Assembly: GCF_905475395.1 (NCBI RefSeq)
Contig: NC_058342.1
Coordinates: forward strand, 19,440,640 to 19,504,639
Reading direction: 5' to 3'
DNA from: Chrysoperla carnea
Taxonomy: Eukaryota > Arthropoda > Insecta > Neuroptera > Chrysopidae
Length of the DNA: 64,000 nucleotides
The position numbers and the translations under genes were made by a program. Shown piece by piece: positions 35,501 through 47,848 of this stretch. Below the pieces are notes generated by a model. It saw nothing but the letters and a program-made list of their open reading frames with translations, was not told the origin of the DNA and did not search any database. Each line of letters opens with the position of its first letter. The first letter of the stretch is position 1.

Positions 35501-38423
35501 AACTGTTCTAAGCTTATTTTTATATTTTACCCATACTATCTTAAAAAATATGAAGTGATGGACTTAGTCTAAGGTAATTCTCAAAATGTTGTCCGATTAT
35601 TGAAATAAATAAATGACTTAAAAGTAGGCATCTTTAACATTGGTCTTAAGAGAAAACTGTAAATGGATGATAAGTTTTCATATTAAAGTTAAAACATTAA
35701 TAAATTATTGAAAAAAAAAAAAAAAAAAAACGTTGATTCCGTTTATCAAGGATATATGAGTAAGGTTGTGGGGACACAAAACTAACAAATGTATATTTAC
35801 AATTTTGATGGTGAATTTTAATGAATGAAAATTTATAACATGACAATATAAAACGAAAAGTAAGTATAAAATTTTTCGATATCTGGAGTATTTTTCAAAA
35901 TATCAAAAATTGAAAATTTTGTTTAATTATTTAGCATTCAATATTGTTATGAATTTTAATATTAATTATATTTTACATGAAAAGTTGCATAAGTTATAAG
36001 AGGCCAAAATAAATGTTTAGCTGATGTTACATGAATGAAGAGAATCTAAGACAGAATATAAAAAATCATTACGTTGCGGTTTTACCTACACGAAAATAAG
36101 TAAATTCATTTTATTTATTTTATGCTTCTTACCATCAAAGTCGTTTGGGAACTTTTTAAAAAAATACCTGTAAATAACTTGTTTCATATTTAAATAGGAT
36201 AGCATGTCACAAAAACGAAATTATGTATCAAATAAAATAATCTAAAAAAAAATCAAAAATTTGAATTCACTTAGCTCTTTTAAGGGATTCCGTCACTAAA
36301 GGATTCCAATTATCATTATACTCCCTTAATAACCCCCAAAAGGATGCATTTTTTTAAACGACATAGAATGGCGTTTAAATGTTTAGAGAATATGTGATAT
36401 TACAGCGAATATCCTAACGAATTAAAAGAGAACAAAAAGACAGAAAATTTAAGGAGCTCCAATAAAAGTTGCTTTTGCTCTGTCGTAAGACGGTAATAAT
36501 ATAGGCATTGAACTTGCTGTAATTTTAAGTATGAGGCAGTCATTCACTAAGAGAAATATATGCGCCCGAATCCAAGACCAAAATTTGTTTTGCCTTTTGT
36601 GAATATGATGTTTAGAATCTACATACTTTGAAACGATTTTTTCTGCGAATATTATTTTTGCTTTCTGTCTGTTTTTATTTCTTGAAAACTAAGTCATATT
36701 AAAATTAAAACTAAAGAGTAGGTGAGAATTGGGGTGGTTCATTTTGTAGTAAAAAAAAGCAAGATGGTTAGGTTAGGCGACTGCAGCTGTTTGGCACTTT
36801 GGTCGCAAGGCCTTAAATTGTGATACGAGAAAAGAGAATCAACTCGCAAGGAGTACCTACTTCTAGTGGGTACCCCTAGAGATGTACCTACTTAAGTAAG
36901 TACTTCTTAAACCATTTGGAAGCGATCACGAACTACAGAAAAGACTTGGCGTTAACAGATTTTTTACTCCCTGAGGTCGTCAAGCAAAGGGTAATACTTC
37001 TTCTGATTTGCTCTTTCTGTTTAAGTAATATCGACTGCCAGCCATGTTTAGAGGCCTTTTGTAAGGAAGATTATATATTTTCGAATGCCTTCGATTATTT
37101 CTTGAACATATTTGAGTTGTAGCACCAATATTACGTTTTTCATTCCACATAATTTGGCTTCATTATAGTTTCTTTCAGGTTAAGCTTGCAAATAGCACAC
37201 CTAAATGGTTAGTAATGCTTATAACCAATTACTCTGTGCCCTTTCGTCATTTCCTAAAATAGCCCTAGAAATAGACACTCATAACAGGTTCACTGTTTGA
37301 CAGCTCATCTTTAGAAGAATAGGTAGGGCGAGATCAGAATTTTATCTTCGCTTAGTTGTTAAAGAACATAGAACTTTGAAGTGTTTAATATTACCTATTC
37401 AGATACTTTGTTGCTGTCTTCTTCTTGATTCGCACTGAAGTGATCTGGAAATCTAATTGATTCGAATGCAGAGCCTACTTTATTTTCAAGGTTAGATTTC
37501 AAAAAAAGTAATGGTAATCTTGTGTATTATCATTGACAAGATTTTTTCTTTTCCTTCTTTTTTCAAGCTCATGACTTAAGCACTCAGGGTGAAAGCGGAG
37601 TGCCTTAGCAGAAAAACGTGGAGGCGGAAAGAATCTTATCGATGAAATTACCAAGATTGAGATCATTGTGTTATTGTACGAAACTTGCTCATTACACGAA
37701 GATTGATGGCAGTAGACGAAGAAAAAACGGTAGAGCCTCTGGCGTATCAATGTCCAGCAATGCTAAATCTTGGAATCAAGTCTTCTCTATGGTCTGGAAG
37801 AGACGGTGTAGATGAACATCAATAAAATCAGCTTCATTAAAAGCTGGAAATACTTCAACAGAGATGTTATTAGATTTTTAGTATAAGGCGACACAGTGAG
37901 CCTCAGTCGATCAAGTCCCTTAACTTTGTCTAAACCCAAATGTGTCATTCATTATCATACGGAATCCTAGAAATTGTAAAAAATAATATTTATAAGTCTA
38001 TAAAATGCCATTAAACAAAACACTATTGTTCGAGCAAACATAAACCTAACAACATTAATAGATGTTATCATTACACGAACCTAATAAAATTAAGAAAGTA
38101 AAAGTCGGTGTTGTATTTTGTGTTTATATATAGATTTAGTATATACAGTATTATACACTAAAGATATTTATATGTGTTTGTAATTAAATGGTAAACTGAA
38201 ACACACTGATTTCAATATATAAATAAATCAACAACTCAAGTATAATATAGTTTAGCTGTTTAGTGTTCTTATACTATGTTCTCGTACAGAGTGTTCTCAT
38301 AATTCAGGAAAAAATGCTTTTCACATAAAAATTTGTAGTCAGGAGCATATTTTCTTTACCACTTACGCGAATACGATCGCCTTGCCAAGCTTAATAAACT
38401 CTACTTGTTGGATAAATAAAGAA
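32574..38423. other. Long gene-free stretch
   Basis: Nearly 6 kb with only short chance-like frames (up to 83 codons). It contains AT-dinucleotide tracts near 34,500 and 35,042-35,105, a 20-base poly-A near 35,711, a TTAGGTTAGG fragment at 36,769 and a few self-complementary phrases. No gene or known repeat family recognised. Confidence 0.4.
35042..35105. repeat. AT-dinucleotide-rich microsatellite
   Basis: A run of TATATATTA variants, almost purely A/T for about 60 bases. Confidence 0.7.
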
Positions 38424-39100
38424 TCTATTAATATATAGCGATTTACCACTGACTGACTCATCACGAAATCTCCGAAACTATCGGTCCGATTAACTTCAAA
38501 TTTCGCATACTTATCTCTTTCGTGACATAGACGGCCACTAAGAACGGATTTTACGGAATTCCTATCCCAACGGATTTTCTGTAGTTTATAAGTCTGTAGA
38601 TACAGTCATAGAGGTAGAAGATACTGTTCACTATCCTGCCGAGTTTCTACACACACTCAACCCACCGGGAATACCACCTCATATTCTTCATCTAAAAATT
38701 GATGCACTAATAATGTTGTTGCGTAATTTAAATCCCCAAAAATTGTGCAATGGAACCAGACTACGAGTAAAAACTGTGCAAAGAAAGGCTATCTAAGCAA
38801 CAATTTTTATAGGGTGAAAGTGTATTCATTCCGAGTATCCCTCTGATTCCATCGGACTATCATTTTTAATTAAAGCTTTTGCAGTTTAAAGTAAAATGTT
38901 GCGTTGCGATGACTATCAATAAAGCACAAGGTCAGAGTTTAAAATTAGGCGGTGTAGACTTACGAAGTGATTGCTTTTTTCAAGGTCAATTTTATGTGGC
39001 GTGTTCAAGAGTGAGTTCACCTGGGGATCTCATCGTTCTCCAAACAGATTAACGTACGAAGAATGTTGTTTACCTTATATCTATAAGTCTGAAGTAGAAA
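38424..39100 (+). mobile_element. Helitron relic with helicase fragment
   Basis: The left end starts TCTATTAATATATAGCG after A, a Helitron-like 5' end. The next bases contain ATCACGAAATCTCCGAAACT and ACGGCCACTAAGAACGG phrases, then a broken helicase frame. No 3' CTAG hairpin was found, so the right end is lost or unrecognised. Confidence 0.7.
38587..39085 (+). pseudogene. Helitron PIF1-type helicase C-terminal relic
   Basis: Translates in broken frames as YKSVDTVIEVEDTVHYPAEF, then PPHILHLKIDALIMLLRNLN, PQKLCNGTRL, CCVAMTINKAQGQSL, QFYVACSRVSSPGDLIVL and RTKNVVY. These are the ordered C-terminal motifs of the helicase half of Helitron Rep/Hel proteins, including the MLLRNL, NKAQGQS and YVA(C)SR blocks. 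Stops and frameshifts near 38,795 and beyond make it non-functional. The Rep domain is absent. Confidence 0.85.
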
Positions 39101-41056
39101 AATTTAAACGTAAACGCTTTAACTTTTTCGATAATCAGCGCGTATCCACTCAGTATCGCACTTATATACTAACTAAATGTAAATATAAATTTTTAAATAA
39201 GAGTATATTTCTTATTTTTGTGAAGAAAATTCGTTATTTTAATATTTAATTACAAAACAAAACCAACAGAGGATACACATTCTTTAATATGTAGTATGGT
39301 AGGTATCTGGTATATAGAACAAAAAAGATTTTTGTTATTTTCTTAATTTTCATCCGCGTGCCCTAATTACATATTCAAATTAAGTATTTAATATTTAGAT
39401 CGAATTTATTTTTTAAGCTGAACATATAATAGTATTTGTGTGTGTTTGTTGCTTTTAATATTTTATTAATTCTCTGTGATTTTTTTTCCTTCCCCACGAT
39501 TTTTATATACAGTGTCTGTTAGAAGTCCTTAACCATCCTTTAATGAGATTTTTCTTTTAAGGTAAGTCATAGCTGCATGCCCCCCCTTCCTTTCATTTTC
39601 CGTTTCCCTTTTTATGACACGTTCTGTACAATATTTGTATTGTATAAAAAAATTGAATTGAATTGAATACGCACCCTGGATTGGGTATTAACTTTTAAGG
39701 TCTGTTAAAGTCCGTTTCAAGTAAGAGATAGCAGACCACTTTTAATTAAACAGTTGTTCCTTATAAAAATACGAAAATTTTTTCAAGAAGTAAATAGATG
39801 CGACAGGAATTGAATGTAAATTGAATTGTGTCTTGAAATTTTGCAACTGTGTTTGATCATGAGATAAAGTTTTTAGCTTGTCCTTTCAATTTCAAAGTGA
39901 ATGTTATCTAATATTTATCCAAAGTTGGAGCCGAAATTAAATAGTTTTATTAGATTTTAACTTTCAATTTCTGGTATTGGATTTTAATGCTAAAATGTCA
40001 GCACCACGAGTAACAAATATGTAAACCATTCTCATTACAATCAGCTGATTAATGAGTAAAAAGGCAGGGGATATCTGCTTTAGTATTTTAATGTGCTGTG
40101 CTAAATTTGCTCCCCGAGTCTTTTATAATCACGATAATTTTCCTACTTTTTTATATAAATTTTGTAGTTTGTGTTGTTATATAAATTTTTTAATACAAAT
40201 TTTGGACCTAATTTAAAAATTTTTTGTTTTTGATATACATTTTGAATTTTTAAATTTGTATACTTTTTTACTTTTAATTTTATAGTTGTGTGTGTTTTCA
40301 AATGCATTTTTTTTAAATAAAAACAATTATTTTAATGTTTTATATAATTATTTTACAAAAATTGTGTTAATCAAAATTGTTGCAAAAACCTTTATTATAT
40401 GTTAATGACATATGCGTATAGTTTCAAGATTTTAAGCAAACATTTCCGTTAGATTTATGTATCTATGGGCGTTCTGAATAGTTCTTTTTTCTATCGCCAG
40501 ATAGAGTCTTTCTTAGCATTAAAATCCAATACTTCTTCATATTTTAAAAAATGTATCATACAAACGATTCTCTTATTTAAAGTGATATTATATCGCTTAT
40601 CAGTCACGAAAAGCAGTTGACATTTAAGTACCTTGAACGTCAAGATTCAATACAAAGTACCTATAAAATGCCAATTTTCGATATAAACAATTTGTTTTTA
40701 ATTACATTTTTCTGTATTTGACTGACCTTAAAGAAAGGTCTCATTGAATATCAAGGATTTTTTGACTAAAGACTTCTGAAAGATACTGTATCTTACGAAA
40801 TGTTAGAGGAGAAGTCACTAAACATCTGATTATTAAGATATAACCGACTGTCAAGATAAGGACTTAACATTTTACAATATTTACTTCCATATAAATGCTG
40901 CAAAATACAAAGGAATGTTATTAATTGTTAAAAAGTTCACATCCGACATTTAAGCCAAAAGACTCTTCAGTGAAGATATTTACACTTAACTTCTATTATA
41001 TTAAAATATTTTAAATTACAATTTTTATTTTTTGTCTATTTTATCAATTTTTGTAC
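39101..41056. other. No gene seen; possible LINE tail
   Basis: AT-rich. Near 39,635-39,668 a TTGTATTGTATAAAAAAATT stretch followed by TTGAATTGAATTGAAT resembles the short tandem tail of a non-LTR retrotransposon, but no reverse transcriptase remains. Confidence 0.3.
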
Positions 41057-41645
41057 TATATAAATATATGGTTCGACTACCATGTAGTCCTCATCAGTAT
41101 GAATAATTTTTTAAATAGTGTATATTACTTTTTGCTAATTTGGTGACGGTCTGCACACTGGTGTTTTGGTGTGTGCAAAATTTATAATTTTCATATATCT
41201 AATAAATTGTGACAGTGGCCAATCATCTGTGATCAGACGGTTAGTTAATGAGCGTGAATCACGTGATTATTTTAAACCAATATTATCTGAGTATTTGATC
41301 ACCGTATTTTGACACATAAAATAAAAATAAATTATGAAACTCAATAATTTTACAATTTCAAAATCCATCTTTATTCTAAAAATTCAATTTTAACTTTGAA
41401 ATTTTTAATAAAACCGAATTTGGAATAGCTTTTTTATCCAAGTTCATTGTTCCATTGTCTAGTTTTTTTAATTTAGATGCTTTCAGAGCCATTTATTTCG
41501 ATAGGGTTGTACACTCCTTTGTTGGGTACCGAAAAGTCACCCAATTAGCAATGATTAACATACACTATTTACAAGAGTAATTACGATTACCTTATTCATA
41601 CTGATGATGACTACATGAGAGTCAAAATGTGTATTTATATAATAA
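41057..41645. mobile_element. Fold-back element with hammerhead-like ends
   Basis: The two ends are inverted copies of a sequence holding ATTCATACTGATGA, a small GACT...AGTC stem, GAA/AAA and TATATTTATATA. The left core is 41,071-41,097 on the minus strand and the right core 41,601-41,628 on the plus strand. Such ends occur in Penelope-like and related elements. No open frame lies between. Confidence 0.5.
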
Positions 41646-43715
41646 ATGATTGTTCTTTAATTTTAAAAGTTCTCATTTAGTATCTTTGATAGAACCTACA
41701 TTATTATATAACTTGACTGCGTGTTTTACCTCGACCAAATAGTTGCTAAGTTTGTAAAGAAGGCTTTCTTTATTACCAAGTTTTCAAACTTAGGAATTAA
41801 AAAAAAAAGAGTAAATGATATTAAATAAATTTCTTTGATATCCAAATAAGTATCTAGGTAAATCTCTTTTCAGTATATTATTGTTCCCCAATGGCGGAAA
41901 TTTTACCACATTTGTCCATGTTTCGCAAATTTTTATTGATAACACTAAAGATCGTTAATAAGTTGACAAACAAAGGAGAAAAAGATTGAGAAGAACAAAG
42001 GAAGCATATAGCTGTGTCACCAAAACATTGAACTGAGATATTTTAATTAAAGGTTATACGAGTGAAAATGAACTTTTGATTATAAATTGGTAGAAACATT
42101 AAAGGTCAATTAATTAATTAACTTATTTATTTGTTAACATCGAAAAATTACAAAAAAAGAAGAGAATATTTATCCAGTAAGAAGAAAAATTCAAAAACCT
42201 AAACTAAGTCAGAAATTAGGAACATGCACGTAAAGGAGCATGCAATGTCCACAAAATACAGATAAAAAACTGCTCTTAAGTTCACCTTTTTGGTTTTTTC
42301 TAGACCTTTTCTTGAAGTTTACAGGAAAAGGCTTCTTGCTATTTTTTGTAAAACTGCCTGTTAACGAGATATTTATTCCTTAATATTCGCAAAACTTAAT
42401 GTTTTTTTTCAAGTCGATATAAAATTTAACAAAATTATTTATTTGTTTTATTTGAGATCGCTTTTTGACAACCAGATCATTAGCGACCACAGAGATTTAT
42501 ATATTATTTACATATTTAGAGCTAAAAATAAAAAATAAAAAAATTATTTTATTCTAAATAATTATTTTATAATTTTATCTATAATAGTGTATCTAATATT
42601 AAAATGTTTGTCTGGCTTGGACTTTAACAGACTGATACTATAACAGAAATTTTATAGACCGATTTTTCCGTCTCTACGCTTGTTAGTTGTAAAAGGATTT
42701 CACCGTAGGGTCAATTAATATTGCAACAGCACAAATTTTTTTCTGACTTTTTCGGAATTTGATGATTTTTGATGTTTGGAGAGATTTGATACAGACAAAG
42801 AAATAATTATATAACAATACCAATTTCTTTTCAAGTATGTCAACTGATTTACAATTTGGAATTCGAAAAATTAGCAACTGTGATTCTCCTATTTGATCTA
42901 CAGAGATAAGAAAAATAAAAGCTTCTATCGTTTTAAAGGTCTTTCCAAGATCATTTATTGATTTACATTACAATATAAGGTAAGACGGTAAATTTCATTC
43001 TTCAATTAAATTTGGATTTTAAAAAAAAAATTTTAAATTTTGAAAAAATCCAGCATAATAGTTCAGTTAAATTACCTCAAGCTGTTAAATAATGTAAAAC
43101 TTACGATCGAGAATGCTAAGCTGATTTCTGATTGATTGCATTAGCGTAGAAGGCGGTTAAAAGAAAAGGAGTATTTGGGGAACAACAACTTATTTATTTG
43201 GACAATTGTAGTTTTTCGATTTTCCCTGTCAAACTAGTCAGTTTTCAACTCGCTGTTACAAAAAAATATGGATGCCTAAAGTATCGCCATTTAAAAAATT
43301 AATCAAAAAATCTTAAGCCACACTCTATAAAATTACAACGATTTTCTACAGGGGTCAAAAGTCTCATGTTGGTGTAATTCTTTAAAAAACTTTCTGTTAG
43401 AATCATAATCGACATGTAAATTTTAAACGTAGAAAACACACAATATTCGTCACAAGCAGACTAAATAATTTATGATAACTCAATATTAAAACCTAAAATA
43501 AAGTCAATTTAAAAAGAATATTAAGTGTTGCATGTAAAAAGTTTGTTATATCAATCAACTCATATGTCAATATATACACAAAGAAAAAATACATATTTTT
43601 TTATAAAAATATTATATCGTCTACAAAATTTTTAAATAATTAATATGGAAAGAGACAATAAGAAAAACACAAATAAGGAAAAATAAAATAAATTATCGTT
43701 TAAACAGTAACATAT
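41646..43715. other. No gene seen
   Basis: AT-rich with many stops. No repeat family recognised. Confidence 0.4.
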
Positions 43716-44720
43716 ACATGGTGCTCCAAAAGTATGGAAACTCCTGGAGATCTCGCAGAGTCAGGGGGGATTAAAAATACCATATTCTATGTATTTTTTG
43801 ACGTAAAATGTAATGGTGACCTTGAATTTGACCTTGAACATAGCCTCAAAGCTACAGCGAACCAAAAATCGATTTTTATACCATGCATATATGTAATATG
43901 CAAAGTATACTTAGTTTAGTCCCAAGTTTTTAACGCTTAAAAATATTGATGCTACGAACAAAATTTTGGCATAGGTGTTCATGAAATAACATAATTTGAC
44001 TATTTCCTGTTGTCCGTTCGTCCGTCCGTCCGTCTGTGGACACGATAACTCAAAAACGAAAAAGGATATCAAGCTGAAACGTACAGCATACTCAGGGCGT
44101 AAAAAGTGAGGTCGAGTTCGTAAATGAGCAACATAAGTCAATAGGGTCTTGGGTCTGTAGGACCCATCTTGTAAATCGTTAGAGATAGAACAAACGTAAA
44201 TATAAAAAATACTCATCAAAGAATAAATAACTTTTGCTTGAAACATTTTTTCGTTAACATCACTGTTTACCTGTGAGGGCGCAAATTAGGCGTAAATTTT
44301 ATAGTATGAATTATATGGGATTATCAGTTATGTATGTGTGAAATGTATGTATGTGTAATGTGATAGAGTAATCAACACTGTCTATGCATGGTATTTCAAC
44401 AATTAACTTAGTCAATTGTTTTGTTTTCACTTGTTCAAATAGGAATCTCATCTTTTCATTTTTTTTTCTTGAAGATCATGGTCAAGGGGACAACATCCCA
44501 AGATCAAAATTATTTTTTCAATGGTAACCTCTGCATAACCACTATATCCGATAGATTCTTAGGTGGGGAATCCAAGGTCCTTGGATTTGACCTTGAAGAT
44601 AACCTTAAAGCTACAGAAAACAAAAAGTCGATTTTTCAAATGGAAACCCCTAGTTTTTATCGCAGATTTGAAAAAAGCAAAATATTTTACGTCCAAATGT
44701 GACTTTGACCATGACATGAA
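43716..44720 (+). repeat. Degenerate GACCTTGA-type repeats
   Basis: Units with GACCTTGAA.ATA.CCT, AAAGCTACAG.(G/A)AA and TCGATTTTTCAAAT..GAAACC recur at 43,800-43,872 and 44,565-44,655, with a related unit between. A family A copy (43,873-44,433) interrupts the first unit. Confidence 0.5.
43873..44433 (-). mobile_element. Family A repeat with defined insertion site
   Basis: Full-length minus-strand copy from ATACCATGCATATATG to GTTTTCACTTG. It contains TCCGTTCGTCCGTCCGTCCG and GTAGGACCCATCTTGTAAA. The flanks CGATTTTT and TTCAAATAGG rejoin to match the uninterrupted CGATTTTTCAAATGG at about 44,630. Confidence 0.85.
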
Positions 44721-46363
44721 AGATTGTATCCTTTTTGCGTCCTGTCTTTCTTTTTTTCTTTTTTTTTTTTTTTGGTCGGAGCTAAATCTTTTGTTTAAAC
44801 GTTTATAAATTTTTAATTCATTTAAAAAAAATTTTTGTTTTTCCAAACTAAAGTTGCAAACTTGAAAAAAATTTCGGTTTTCGACTAGAATAAGTATCCA
44901 AATATGCAAAAGTAATTACGCCAAATACTAATATGTCAAAATTAGTTTCAAATCATGTATATACATTTAAGAAAACAAAGATAAATTTACTTTTTTGCGG
45001 TTTTCTCCCTTAGAAAATAAATTTTAATACAAAAAATCTTTGTTTTAAAACAGAACCCTCTTTTCTGGTCGTTAAAATTTTTAGATAGAGTTGGCACGAA
45101 ATAAGGATAAATATTATTCTATTTGAAAAACCCTACAAATTAGTAACTGTCTATATTTAGAGATTCAAAGGTTTTTTAAGGTATGAAAAAATATTTGGAA
45201 ACGAATATTGGGATAATTACGATATTTGAAACGAAAACTACACAAAAATTATTGAATTTGCAATAAGATCATTCAAACTCAAATTTCCTTGGACAAGGAT
45301 AAAGGTTAAAACCGAAACCTGAATTTTAGTCTTTGCCAACGTTTGGGCAAGAGTTGGAAATCTGACTTGATTTAATCAAGACTTGTGAGAGAGTAATTGT
45401 CAACCCAAGTTTTGATTTATTAGCCATGCCCAGAGCTCGGTAAACCGAGATTTATTAGGTAAAGACATGAGTAATAAAGTAGAATTGCTGTATTATTGCT
45501 TGCTCAGTGATTTTGAAGTCTCAGGTCAAAAAAAGTACAGGGCGCTTATAAAATAAAAATAATAAAGTACAAAAAATTTTTATTGTGGTAAGTAAAACTA
45601 AATTATTATAGTTTTTTTATGGAATGTGCATGATAAAGTTAAGTGTAGCCTTGTTCCAAATTAGCTATTTTAGTTATTATTTTTCATTTTTTCGATTTGA
45701 AACAACTTTAAATTTGCTAATTATAAATTTTGATCATCCGTTGGTATTTCAAAAATGCAAATATGTCACCAGCCTGTGTTTTATGAAGGCTGATTTATGT
45801 TATACTAATAATATTAAATTATCTGTAATTTTTATTGTAATAACTTTATTTTATTTTATTGTTTGATTATGGTAAGTAACTGATTTTGTGTATCAGTAGC
45901 GTATCTAAAGTTAAAATCGCTTTCTTTGTAAAAAATTAAAAAAATAAAATTATTTTAGAAAGTTTTTTCTTATAAAAAACCGAATCAAGAGCCGGCGGAA
46001 ATTCACCTCAGCATAGAAATTTTCTAAGTAGCTGTCCAGACACATCCTTGTACCGAACTGTTTCAAACTAAATTATAAATCGCTGGATTATTGACAATTT
46101 ATACTAACCGGGTCCGTACATTCGAAAAGCAGGAAAACTTGGAAATAAAGAAGAAATTTGAGAAATAAAGAAAACCAATTCTTACAAACGAAACTCTTAC
46201 AGGCGATTAATTTGAAAATACTCTTTCACTTGTCAAATGGACCCGATTTTTGCATATTTAGGTCAAATTTTATATGGTCATTTTTTTCTAAATGTCAAAA
46301 AATTCAGAAAAGTTTTTAAAATTTATTTCTGTTAAACTCAGCATACTAATTTTAGCTCAAAAT
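44721..46363. other. No gene seen
   Basis: AT-rich. A T-rich tract lies at 44,748-44,774. Frames up to 80 codons have no recognisable content. Confidence 0.4.
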
Positions 46364-47848
46364 CAAGTAAAAACAAACAATTGACTGAGTTAATTGTTGA
46401 AATACCTTGTCTAGAAAGTGTTGAAAATCAGTGGTTGCATTTTTTTTTACAAATTAGAACAGTTTAAAAAACCAACACCATTATGGAGGCCATTCGGCCG
46501 CCATTTTTTTTCTTCGGAAATTTCAAAAATTTTTTAAAGTATTGTCTAGAATTTGGTTTTGTTTTGCGAGAATGTTTCACAAGATCACTAGTTGTAGCTA
46601 CCTGGAAATTTTAAATTCTATAACTATCATTTATACAGGGCGTTCTGTTATTAACTGCAGATCGTGGGCCTACAGAATAAGCTCATAAAGACGAAGGAAA
46701 AAGTCATTTACCAATTTTGGATCTGAGCCCTAATTTGGGCGCTACAGATATGACAAAAATTGATAAATTAGTAAATTCACTGGCTATCATTCGATAAACA
46801 GTAGCCAATGATTATAAGTAGATATTAATAAATGTCATTTGATAATATTCAACTAAAGAAGGGGTATGAACTGATTTCAATTGGGTTATATTATTTTGAA
46901 AAAAACATTTAAACAAAACTATTATGTTATCTCATTGGCTTGTTCAATTCCCACTTTTTTTATTATTATATATTTTGCAAGAAAACATTAAATTCTTAGT
47001 AAAAAAACAAATAACGTCACAAAGAAGGCGTTTTTTGTTTATTTACGCTAAATTAAAAAAACTCTTTTTGTGACGTAATTTGTTTTTTTACTAAGAATTT
47101 AATGTTTTCTTGCAAAATATATAATAATAAAAAAAGTGGGAATTGAACAAGCCAATGAGATAACATAATAGTTTTGTTTAAATGTTTTTTTCAAAATAAT
47201 ATAACCCAATTGAAATCAGTTCATACCCCTTCTTTAGTTGAATATTATCAAATGACATTTATTAATATCTACTTATAATCATTGGCTACTGTTTATCGAA
47301 TGATAGCCAGTGAATTTACTAATTTATCAATTTTTGTCATATCTGTAGCGCCCAAATTAGGGCTCAGATCCAAAATTGGTAAATGACTTTTTCCTTCGTC
47401 TTTATGAGCTTATTCTGTAGGCCCACGATCTGCAGTTAATAACAGAACGCCCTGTAGTTTAAGAGAAAATGGAAACCGAAGTTTGGTCTTAATTTGCATC
47501 CCCACGGATAAACAGTGACGTTTACAAAAAACTGTTTCAAGCAAAAGTTGTTTAATTTTTTATAAAGAATATTTTTTACATTTACATCTATCTCTAACGG
47601 TTTACAAGATAGGTCGTATGGACTCTAGACCCAATTGACCTATGTTCCTCATTTACGAACTTAGTTTCACTTTTTACGTGCACGCTATAAAAATTTCACT
47701 TTGATATCTCTCGGACAACTAAAAAAGGACAAATTAGGTGATTTCATGAACACATTTACCAAAATTTTGTTCTTAGCATCAATATTAAGCGTCAAAAACT
47801 TGGGACTAAACTTAGTACAGCTTGATATACATTACATACATTGTTGTG
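46364..47848 (+). mobile_element. Family A repeat, long form, split by a hairpin element
   Basis: Starts CAAGTAAAAACAAACAATTG. It includes the minus-strand remains of the K.SRKT segment (46,480-46,620) and is interrupted at 46,636-47,454. It resumes with AATTTGCATCCCCACGG and TTTACAAAAAACTGTTTC and ends near CTTGATATACATTACATACA. Confidence 0.75.
46636..47454. mobile_element. Near-perfect long hairpin element with TA target duplication
   Basis: An 819-bp fold-back. Left arm 46,634-47,023 and right arm 47,067-47,456 (including TA) are complementary with a single mismatch noticed by eye, around a loop of about 43 bases. Termini CAGGGCGTTCTGTTATTAAC. Flanked by TA on both sides, as for Tc1/mariner-type elements. 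No coding frame. Confidence 0.85.

Noticed and set aside
43911-44246. 111-codon minus-strand frame
   Set aside because: Lies inside a family A repeat. Other family A copies do not keep it open over the same length.
44559-44909. Overlapping plus and minus frames of 81-116 codons
   Set aside because: Low-complexity Lys/Phe-rich translations of T-rich and A-rich tracts over the degenerate GACCTTGA repeat.
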